Of a stretch of DNA of 51,020 bases, positions 40,563 to 47,565 are shown in pieces (position 1 is the first letter of the stretch; the number at the start of each line of letters is the position of its first letter). The notes beneath the pieces were generated by a model, which saw only the letters and a program-made list of their open reading frames with translations, was not told the DNA's origin and ran no database searches. The translations under genes were made by a program, and so were the position numbers. Source of the stretch: a virus; IMG/VR virus record IMGVR_UViG_3300021960_000105, positions 1 to 51,020 of that record; one strand, given 5' to 3'.

Positions 40563-41347
40563 TACCAGTAACCTGAGAAGTTAGAACTACCACCTAATGA
40601 TTTCCAGTAACGTCCAATGTTACAAGACCAGTAGCCAGCTTTTGTTTTATCTTTTTTAGTTGCACATTTATGTCTTGCAGCAAATGAAGCTCTTGCTCCT
40701 TTTTGTTTAAACTTAACAGAAAGACCTGTGTCACCAAAAGATACTTTTTTTACATTACCTTTTTTAGACTTTACATAAACGTAGAATTTTTTACTACCAC
40801 CACGTTTAGGTTTATTCAGCTGTACCTTTTTGCCTTGATATTCAGCTTCATTCATATACCCTACTGAGGCTTTTAAGAGATCAAATCCATTATAATCAAA
40901 TGATTCATTTTGAATTTGAACTGCTTTTCTAAATTTGTCCATATCGATTTGGCCTCCAATTGACTCTACTAACTCTTTGATCATGTCAAAGTCAATCATC
41001 TCTTCTATTGAAAGAGCTTCGTCAATTGTATCCTCGTTCTCAATCATCTCGTCAATTAGTGCGCCAATTTCGAATAGTGGATTATATTTTGTTGAGACCA
41101 TAGGAAGATCTAAAGGAACTTTCATTCCATTGTAGTCTCCATACTCTCCTATATCTGTTGTTTCTAAAAGATGTTCATCTTCTTCGTTTAATGTAATATA
41201 ACCGTCTCTCCAAGCTTCTCTTGCCTCAGCAAATAATTGTATAAAGGCATCGCTAGAATAACGGTAGACATGTTCAGATAAAGTGAGTCCATTATCTATG
41301 TGATACTGCAATGAAGGGTAGCCGATAATTTCTTTTAGTCTAATCAT
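40562..41347 (-). CDS. Two-part protein with a conserved basic Cys-containing C-terminal domain (261 aa)
   Basis: The first 150 residues form an acidic helical part (LFAEAREAWRDGYITLNEED, IDEALSIEEMIDFDMIKEL) after a start MIRLKEIIGYPSLQYHIDNG that partly resembles the shared leader but has no cut site. The last 95 residues are a basic domain, GKKVQLNKPKRGGSKKFYVY, KKVSFGDTGLSVKFK, ARASFAARHKCATKKDKTKA and GYWSCNIGRYWKSLGG. I recall this domain, with its AARHKC and YWSCN parts, from many marine T4-like phages, in varied architectures. The two Cys and one His could bind zinc. Its function is not established. It overlaps the GIY-YIG-like gene by eight bases. Confidence 0.75.
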   Translation of the reverse strand: MIRLKEIIGYPSLQYHIDNGLTLSEHVYRYSSDAFIQLFAEAREAWRDGYITLNEEDEHLLETTDIGEYGDYNGMKVPLDLPMVSTKYNPLFEIGALIDEMIENEDTIDEALSIEEMIDFDMIKELVESIGGQIDMDKFRKAVQIQNESFDYNGFDLLKASVGYMNEAEYQGKKVQLNKPKRGGSKKFYVYVKSKKGNVKKVSFGDTGLSVKFKQKGARASFAARHKCATKKDKTKAGYWSCNIGRYWKSLGGSSNFSGYW

Positions 41348-41834
41348 TTTTAAAATCTTTTCTGTAAAACTTTCCTAATATATTGTCATTAATAAATTGA
41401 TGACTATATGTCTCTAGAACGTCATTTATAAATAGGTGTTTGCATTCATAATACGTTAAGAGCTTCTTATTAGGTACTAAATCAAGTATTTTACGTTCAA
41501 AATCTTTTCTAAGATCAGTAGACTCTTTTACATATTTTATAATAGTGGGATGAGAACCGTAGTACTCTTTCCAATCAGATTCGGTAACTACTTTTTGCTT
41601 TAACGGTACCCGTCCACCGATGCCTTTTTCTTTTCTTTCTTCACGCAAGGCTTCTAATGCTCGTTTACCAAGCTTTTTGTTTCTTTCAAAATAAAGGACT
41701 TTTTTGCCTATGTACTTTAGGCCGGTAGGTTTGTGATACACCTCATAGATAAATCCATAAGTGCCTTCTGGGAAGTCTGATATATCGTTGAAGATCCTAC
41801 CCTGGTAAGTCCAGGTAGGGTAAGTCATTTCCAT
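41340..41834 (-). CDS. GIY-YIG-like nuclease-fold protein (164 aa)
   Basis: The N-terminal motif is YGFIYEVYHKPTGLKYIGKK (residues 26-45), a GIY-YIG-type pair of strands with about ten residues between. KRALEALREERKEKG and ESDWKEYYGSHPTIIKYV follow, close to T4-like GIY-YIG proteins that carry ESDWK.Y. A conserved Arg/Glu pair may be R53-type and E in DFERKILDLV. The C-terminus (YECKHLFINDVLETYS) resembles homing-endonuclease-associated ends. It could be a host-DNA nickase, like T4 endonuclease II in fold only, or a free-standing mobile endonuclease. No intron or disrupted gene was seen next to it. Confidence 0.68.
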   Translation of the reverse strand: MEMTYPTWTYQGRIFNDISDFPEGTYGFIYEVYHKPTGLKYIGKKVLYFERNKKLGKRALEALREERKEKGIGGRVPLKQKVVTESDWKEYYGSHPTIIKYVKESTDLRKDFERKILDLVPNKKLLTYYECKHLFINDVLETYSHQFINDNILGKFYRKDFKND

Positions 41835-41852
41835 ATAATTTGGTTTCTGTCG

Positions 41853-43175
41853 CTAGAGCTTTGACTTCAGCTCATCGATTTGTAACTGCTGTTCTTTTAC
41901 AGCTTGAATCAATAACGCGACAATTTTTTCATAACGAACTGCCTTATAGCCATTATCTCTATTGACTACTATTTCTGGCAGCACTTTTTCGATCTCTTGA
42001 GCGATAACACCAATATCGTGACCGCTATGCTCAGAATTATCATTCCAATCAAATTCATATCCTCCTATTTGATTTACTTTATCTATTGCCCCTACTATGG
42101 GTGTAATATTATCTTTTAATCTTTCATCAGATGAATAAAATGCTGTTATATCTCCGATAGAAGTTACACTGCCTGAAAAATATGCACCTGATGCAGAAAC
42201 AAATCCTGTAATATTGAGATTACCAGTTGTGTTTATGTTACCAGATCCTGATATATTACTGTTGTTTAAATCTAAATTACCTCCTAACTGTGGTGTAGTA
42301 TCTTCTGACAGGTTAAGTAACCCTGTATCTGATCCAGTTATAATAGTTATATCGAACGTTGATGAATCTCCTTTAGTGAACGTTATTACATTTTGATCAG
42401 CAGATGCTGTTGTAATTAAACTACCTGTTGAAGTTAATGTAAAAGAACCGGTATCAACCGTTACGGAAAAAGTACTTAAGTCACCTTTAGTAAACGTTAT
42501 TATATTTGTGGAAGAGGATGCAGTAATAATTCTAGCATCTAATCTTTCTGCAACAGAAGAACTTAACTCAGTAAATGAACCTGTTATATCACTAGCTAAT
42601 TGAACCGATGATGAAACTAAGGTTGGTTTATTAACCAATGTGTTGAAATCTGTTGAACCTGTTATTCCATTTGATACAGACACTTTACCGGTAAATATAT
42701 GTGTGTCATCTTCTGTATCTCCAAATTGGGTACTACCAGATTGGTACACTATTGAGGAAGTAGTAATTGTAGTAATAAATTGTTCTGCTCTTAAATTACC
42801 ATCAATGGTTACATCTCCAGTTATTTTTGCTGAACCTGTAATAGAAACATGTCCTGTTGTTGATGTATCTCCAACAATAATAGAAGAACCTGTTAATTTA
42901 AGGGTACTATTTTGATAATCAAATCTTAAGTCAATTGAACCGGTATGAACTGCATTAGCACCAGATATAGCATTACCGGATTTAAGTTGAATATATCCAT
43001 CTTTACCAGATGGGGGGTCTACTGGAAAGCTGATTGAGCTAGAAAGTGCAGTGTATTTATGAAACTTTACAGCACTACCTTCTACAGATGCAGAGTAGAA
43101 AAACTCTTTAAAATTCTGATCAAGCTCACTATGAGAAAGTGGCGAACCTTTTGATGCTCTTAATGTTATTGCCAT
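41853..43175 (-). CDS. Tail fibre with C-terminal S74 chaperone domain (440 aa)
   Basis: The start MAITLRASKGSPLSHSELDQ is shared with the next gene upstream (MAITFRANKGLPLSYQEMD), so the two are paralogous at the N-terminus. The middle repeats ITFTKGDxSTFxVT and SSSVQLASDITGS, units also found in the 1522-residue fibre. From residue 348 a peptidase S74 domain follows: SSDERLKDNITP with Ser-Asp-x-Arg-x-Lys as the self-cleavage site, then HDIGVIAQEIEKVLPEIV and a terminal coiled coil. The domain helps the fibre trimerise and then cuts itself off. This fibre lies 30 kb from the main fibre block. Confidence 0.88.
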   Translation of the reverse strand: MAITLRASKGSPLSHSELDQNFKEFFYSASVEGSAVKFHKYTALSSSISFPVDPPSGKDGYIQLKSGNAISGANAVHTGSIDLRFDYQNSTLKLTGSSIIVGDTSTTGHVSITGSAKITGDVTIDGNLRAEQFITTITTSSIVYQSGSTQFGDTEDDTHIFTGKVSVSNGITGSTDFNTLVNKPTLVSSSVQLASDITGSFTELSSSVAERLDARIITASSSTNIITFTKGDLSTFSVTVDTGSFTLTSTGSLITTASADQNVITFTKGDSSTFDITIITGSDTGLLNLSEDTTPQLGGNLDLNNSNISGSGNINTTGNLNITGFVSASGAYFSGSVTSIGDITAFYSSDERLKDNITPIVGAIDKVNQIGGYEFDWNDNSEHSGHDIGVIAQEIEKVLPEIVVNRDNGYKAVRYEKIVALLIQAVKEQQLQIDELKSKL

Positions 43176-43181
43176 TTCTTA

Positions 43182-43850
43182 TTATTTATTTTCCAAATTT
43201 TGCACCCTTGTATATAGGTTCTGAATTAGTTCTTGTTGTTCTTTAATTGCTTCAATTAATACACCAACTATACCGTTGTAGTTTACACTAAGATAGTCTT
43301 TATTATCTTTAGATACAACTTCTGGAATGGTGTTTTGTATTTCTTGTGCCACAACTCCTGCTTCATCTATACCATTATTTCTATCAAATAAAACTCCTCT
43401 AGAAGAAATAATTCTAGTCAAAGCATCATCTACAGTGCGAATATTGTGTTTTAAACGTTTGTCAGATGATTGGTAAAGAGCTGCTGATGTTCTTATACTT
43501 CCAGATACCTCTAGATTATATGTAAGCGGTAGATCATTAGTTTCATCAATATTTATACCTACACTAACTCCTGCAGAACTTGCACTTGCTATTAATCCTG
43601 GAGCAGTTGTAGAAGCATTACTCCCTGTGAAAAATATTATTCTTCTATTAACACCGCTTAATAACCCTTTGGTTAATGAAATTTCATGTGATGACTGATT
43701 AACCGGTACTGCGGCACTACTGGTGTAGTGAAGTATTAATGTAGCTCCACTATTAGCAACAGAACTAGAATAGAAATAACTACCAAGGTTGGTGTCCATT
43801 TCTTGATACGAAAGAGGTAGGCCTTTATTTGCTCTAAACGTTATAGCCAT
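43182..43850 (-). CDS. Short fibre with C-terminal S74 chaperone domain (222 aa)
   Basis: The N-terminal 35 residues match those of the 440-residue fibre. A brief beta middle (HEISLTKGLLSGVNRRIIFF, YNLEVSGSIRTSAALYQ) leads to the S74 domain at about residue 129 (SSDKRLKHNIRTV, GVVAQEIQNTIPEVVS) and a C-terminal helix (KEQQELIQNLYTRVQNLENK). Its length leaves little room for a shaft, so it may be a head or baseplate fibre with only a cap. It shares its start base with the stop of the preceding structural gene. It and its neighbour are a gene pair created by duplication. Confidence 0.86.
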   Translation of the reverse strand: MAITFRANKGLPLSYQEMDTNLGSYFYSSSVANSGATLILHYTSSAAVPVNQSSHEISLTKGLLSGVNRRIIFFTGSNASTTAPGLIASASSAGVSVGINIDETNDLPLTYNLEVSGSIRTSAALYQSSDKRLKHNIRTVDDALTRIISSRGVLFDRNNGIDEAGVVAQEIQNTIPEVVSKDNKDYLSVNYNGIVGVLIEAIKEQQELIQNLYTRVQNLENK

Positions 43851-44890
43851 TATAAGTCTAATTTAATTACAAATGTCATATCACTATTCCTTGACTTTGG
43901 TATTGGTTTACCTGTTTTAGCGACTGCAATTAATTCATTTGCATCATTATAAAGTCCTATGGTGGTAACGTACGGTGTAAAATAACTACCGGTTGTATTG
44001 TTACGCAGTTGTCCATATGACCCTGTAACCGCTGATGGATTATAAGTAAAGTTCATTTCTGAATCTTTTACCTTACAGTGCACATTATATGTATAAATAG
44101 GTTGGTTTGATTTCCAACGTAAAATAGGATTTAAATAAGTAGTGTAATAACTTGCTAAAACTTCATCTGTTAATACTACTTGACCTTGATTATAAATAAT
44201 ATCACCGACCACTCTTCTTTCCTTGGTAAAAGAAAACTCAGAACCTGAAAATATTAATGCTCCTTCTCCGTCGTCTACAATTTCATTACGTTGTTGATTT
44301 TTATCTATATCAATATACTGACCTGGAGAAGTTCCTAATACTGATTCAGTAACATATGTACTTTCTGATATTATATAATCTTGAGTATCTATAGGGTTAC
44401 TACCGTAAAGGTATTCTATATTTTCAGTAAATAAATCATCACCTGTATTATAGTCTGTACAGTATCTATCTACAAAGTAATTACTACCGGTTCCTACTAG
44501 ATAAGGTTTTAATATAAAAGTATTGGGTTGAACATGTGTACCATACACCTCATTAGGTATGGATAAAACGCCCACCTGTTGACGTAAGTGTCGAGAACCA
44601 CTAACTGTTAAAGTTGACTGTAGAGCTAAATCTCTTGAACCACTGTATATACCGGTAAATAAACTATCGGCATAATATAAGTGATGTAAACTACGGTGGA
44701 TTAACTTTTGTGAACTACCCAAGAAGTAGTCATTTGGGTATTCATACCCGAAATTAGAACCAGTTGCTAAACCTCGTAATGTCTGAATATTATAATCACT
44801 AACTACGCTACCTGAGGCTTCCCATTGCTTACGTGCAATATAGTCAGAGACAAATACATCTTGTCGGTTTAGTTTTTTGTAGGCACTCAT
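43850..44890 (-). CDS. Baseplate/tail structural protein, paralogue A (346 aa)
   Basis: The protein starts MSAYKKLNRQDVFVSDYIAR and has a beta-rich middle rich in Ser, Gly and Tyr. The C-terminus (FTYNPSAVTGSYGQLRNN, VTTIGLYNDANELIAVAKTG, FVIKLDL) is closely matched by the protein encoded next to it (NPSLITG.GEIRHN, ITAVGLYNDNNDLLAVAKLS, RIKLDY). The C-terminal LYND.NELLAVAK.SKP pattern is one I recall from many phage structural proteins. Adjacent paralogues in the tail region probably assemble as neighbouring parts of the baseplate. No enzyme motif. Confidence 0.75.
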   Translation of the reverse strand: MSAYKKLNRQDVFVSDYIARKQWEASGSVVSDYNIQTLRGLATGSNFGYEYPNDYFLGSSQKLIHRSLHHLYYADSLFTGIYSGSRDLALQSTLTVSGSRHLRQQVGVLSIPNEVYGTHVQPNTFILKPYLVGTGSNYFVDRYCTDYNTGDDLFTENIEYLYGSNPIDTQDYIISESTYVTESVLGTSPGQYIDIDKNQQRNEIVDDGEGALIFSGSEFSFTKERRVVGDIIYNQGQVVLTDEVLASYYTTYLNPILRWKSNQPIYTYNVHCKVKDSEMNFTYNPSAVTGSYGQLRNNTTGSYFTPYVTTIGLYNDANELIAVAKTGKPIPKSRNSDMTFVIKLDL

Positions 44891-44893
44891 TCA

Positions 44894-45919
44894 TTAATAG
44901 TCAAGTTTGATTCTTACAAGTGCCTCTTTTGTAAAATCTTTTAACAAAGGTCTTGAAAGTTTAGCTACAGCTAACAAATCATTATTATCATTATATAATC
45001 CAACTGCTGTTATGTAAGATTGTGGAGTATCTATCATAACGTTATGTCTGATTTCTCCTGAACCTGTAATTAAAGACGGGTTGGTTGAGTAATTAAACTC
45101 ACTGTTTCTAGCTCTAACAAAGACAAAGTTAGATGATATAGTTTCTTCAGCTTGTATTCTAAAATATGAACCGTAATCTAATGCATTATAAAGTAAACGG
45201 TTGTTTAAGTCTGCTGAATTTGCATTACGTAAAGTAGTTAAATCAATACCACCGTCTGCTGGTCTAGCATCTAATGCTTTACCGTTTAATAAAATTACAC
45301 CTACATCTGGTAATAGTTTACCATATGAACCTGAACCGTTAGTATATCCATCTGCTTGTTTTTTACCTGCTGATAAATTACCAACTGATCCTGAAATTAA
45401 TTCATATACTCTACCGGCATCAGTAAATGTGGTAGTTGTTGTAATTTGACTATTATCAGTTAATTGAAGTGTAGTGCTACTACCTGATACATTTAATCTA
45501 AGGTCTAAAGTCCCAGGTAAAAGTTTTTCTTTATATCTTGCTCTATCAATAGATAATACATAAAAGTAGTCGGAAGTAACTGTGCCAAAAGTAAAATCAC
45601 TTTCTTCATCACCTAACACTAAGTTTCTGTACTGTCCATATACGGTACCGGATGGAGATTTACCAGGTACGTTTGTATTAAAAGCTAAGGAACCACTTCC
45701 TTTTTTGTCAGCATAAGCTACAGCAAATTGTACTCTTGAGCCAACTAAGCTGGATCCTGTGTTATATATGTTGTAGTAGTAGTCAGCTGACGTTCCTCCT
45801 ACCTGTGTTGAAGAGGTGAAAAACGTAGTTAATGCTACTTTATCTCCTGTCCATATTGGAGAAGTAATCGATTCAGCACTTACTACAACGTCTTCTTGAT
45901 CAAATCTTTTGTATGACAT
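44894..45919 (-). CDS. Baseplate/tail structural protein, paralogue B (341 aa)
   Basis: It is the partner of the 346-residue protein at 43850-44890, three bases away. The N-terminus MSYKRFDQEDVVVSAESITS and C-terminus AVGLYNDNNDLLAVAKLSRP show the same ends, while the middle (YYYNIYNTGSSLVGSRVQFA, VTSDYFYVLSIDRARYKEKL) differs. The length and order of strands are alike, so an early duplication followed by divergence is likely. It follows another structural gene by two bases. No signal or membrane segment. Confidence 0.75.
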   Translation of the reverse strand: MSYKRFDQEDVVVSAESITSPIWTGDKVALTTFFTSSTQVGGTSADYYYNIYNTGSSLVGSRVQFAVAYADKKGSGSLAFNTNVPGKSPSGTVYGQYRNLVLGDEESDFTFGTVTSDYFYVLSIDRARYKEKLLPGTLDLRLNVSGSSTTLQLTDNSQITTTTTFTDAGRVYELISGSVGNLSAGKKQADGYTNGSGSYGKLLPDVGVILLNGKALDARPADGGIDLTTLRNANSADLNNRLLYNALDYGSYFRIQAEETISSNFVFVRARNSEFNYSTNPSLITGSGEIRHNVMIDTPQSYITAVGLYNDNNDLLAVAKLSRPLLKDFTKEALVRIKLDY

Positions 45920-45921
45920 AA

Positions 45922-46578
45922 TTAGTTAGTTTTAGTAATTGTTACTGGAATCGTTAATCTAGCTCCTGAACCTCTACCAATTACCGTTACTGTTGTTTGT
46001 AACTGTGTTCTAGATCCAAATAAAGTGTTAACAGAGGTTGCAGTTAAGTTTATAGTAGTACCAATTACTGTTTTTGAAACGTTGGTACCAATTGTAGTTG
46101 AAGTATTTAATCTTTCAGCTTCTTCTGTATTTATTCCTACACCTGAGAATGAATTAAGTACTCTTACGTCTGCTATTGTAGCAGTATATCCTTCATTTTC
46201 AAATATTGTTGTTGCTCCTAAGTAGTTAAGTGTTTGAGGGGTAATTGCTACTGAAGCTCCTTGTTTTAGTGTAATTGAAGAATAACCTAAATCTAGTATA
46301 GGTAATTTAGAAGTACCTCTAGGTAGAGTTGTTAATTTATACTTCATTATTTGTGTCTCATCAGCAAAAGCCTCTAGTAACGGCATGTTTTCGATAGCTT
46401 CTCCGTAGAGTGCAGAACCAGAGGGATGTGTTGGATTGTAAAGAGTGTAATCAATCTCATCATCTGATAAAGCGAATTGAGTGATTTTGAAAGAACCGTC
46501 CCCTCTAGCTAACAGCTCTCTTCCTTTTTTGGTTAGGATCGCATCAACAGTTACGATCGAATTATCTAAGTATCCCAT
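45922..46578 (-). CDS. Conserved virion structural protein (218 aa)
   Basis: It begins MGYLDNSIVTVDAILTKKGR, and ELLARGDGSFKITQFALSDD follows; I recall this opening from many marine myovirus structural proteins. The rest is beta-rich with Thr/Val repeats (TTIGTNVSKTVIGTTINLTA, TTVTVIGRGSGARLTIPV). No known enzymatic motif. It is the first gene after a 42-base gap with a TATTTATA element, so it may open a transcript that includes the baseplate paralogues and the S74 fibres. Confidence 0.78.
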   Translation of the reverse strand: MGYLDNSIVTVDAILTKKGRELLARGDGSFKITQFALSDDEIDYTLYNPTHPSGSALYGEAIENMPLLEAFADETQIMKYKLTTLPRGTSKLPILDLGYSSITLKQGASVAITPQTLNYLGATTIFENEGYTATIADVRVLNSFSGVGINTEEAERLNTSTTIGTNVSKTVIGTTINLTATSVNTLFGSRTQLQTTVTVIGRGSGARLTIPVTITKTN

Positions 46579-46596
46579 TTTAATTAATATGTTTTA

Positions 46597-46604
46597 TATA
46601 AATA
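46597..46604 (-). promoter_or_regulatory. TATTTATA element before the 218-aa structural gene
   Basis: The coding strand reads AGATATTTATATAAAACAT, 18 bases upstream of the ATG at 46578, in a 42-base gap. Confidence 0.45.
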
Positions 46605-46620
46605 TCTGTATATTTTAGTT

Positions 46621-47562
46621 TTAAGATATGGATGAAACTTCCCCAAATTCATTTGTAGTAAATATTTTATTTAGTTCTACTGCAAACACTTTTCTATTAA
46701 CAACACGGATAAATCTGTTACCTTGTTCTTGGAAAAGTAAATTAGTGTTGTCTGGGAATGTTTGCACCGTTCTAGTTGCACCTGAACTGGAAATATTAGC
46801 ATTAAAATAAATGTTTATAATTTCCCTATCTGATAAATTTATTGCTTTTATTGTAGTGTCGGAAGACCCTGGAGAATATAAACTACCTTCGAATTCTTTT
46901 AAACTTAATGCAGGATCGTTTTTAGGTAAACTACCACTAGTCAGTTTTGTTCCTTCATATCGTCCATTTACTATACCAGCCTTGGTGTAAGTACAATTCT
47001 GTATTTCTGCCGGTGTTGCAGTTTGATTTATTATTGCAGTCAAATTGGTAGGATTTGCCGCATCAGATGTCCTATCTACTTTTTGTGCTATAGCATTTGT
47101 CTTAGAAACAGTAGCGTTATTAAACAGTACATTATAGTCGTTGTTTATAAAAGAAAGCTGCACATAAGGTAAAAATACAAAACCGGTATTATCATACCTA
47201 TATATGTTTTGTTCGTAAGGAGTACCACCTTGTACAACTTCAACTAAAGTAGGAAGCGTATTAAAAACTGCTGGGTCAGTTCTAAAAAAGAACCATCCAT
47301 TTTTTTTCTGTCTTGCAGTAATATTTAAGGTAACTACTCCTTCAGTAAAATTAAACCTAAGTTTGTCTACTTCTTTTAGTGCTGCTGATATATTTATTCC
47401 ATCACTACCTGCAAAAGGTACCGATATTCCTTGTATAACAAAAGGAGCTGTAGGAGTATTATCTACCCCAGGGTCAGCCACACTACTACTGTATAGAAGA
47501 TTTACGTTAGGACCGGCTCCGTAATTTCTAGGATCTACGTTAATAAATTCTAATTCTGTCAT
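46621..47562 (-). CDS. Tail/baseplate structural protein of unknown class (313 aa)
   Basis: The protein starts MTELEFINVDPRNYGAGPNV and is composed of beta segments with many Asn, Thr and Ser. Notable parts are NGWFFFRTDPAVFNTL, YDNTGFVFLPYVQLSFINND and NLLFQEQGNRFIRVVNRKVF. It has no Cys pairs, signal or membrane segment. It is three bases after the 945-residue protein gene and ends before a gap with a TATTTATA element. A baseplate or tail role follows only from position and composition. Confidence 0.65.
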   Translation of the reverse strand: MTELEFINVDPRNYGAGPNVNLLYSSSVADPGVDNTPTAPFVIQGISVPFAGSDGINISAALKEVDKLRFNFTEGVVTLNITARQKKNGWFFFRTDPAVFNTLPTLVEVVQGGTPYEQNIYRYDNTGFVFLPYVQLSFINNDYNVLFNNATVSKTNAIAQKVDRTSDAANPTNLTAIINQTATPAEIQNCTYTKAGIVNGRYEGTKLTSGSLPKNDPALSLKEFEGSLYSPGSSDTTIKAINLSDREIINIYFNANISSSGATRTVQTFPDNTNLLFQEQGNRFIRVVNRKVFAVELNKIFTTNEFGEVSSIS

Positions 47563-47565
47563 TGT

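Noticed and set aside
41340-41834. Homing endonuclease inserted as a mobile element
   Set aside because: The GIY-YIG-like gene has no intron or interon boundaries, no repeats and no split neighbour. It may be a resident phage nuclease, so I did not call a mobile element.
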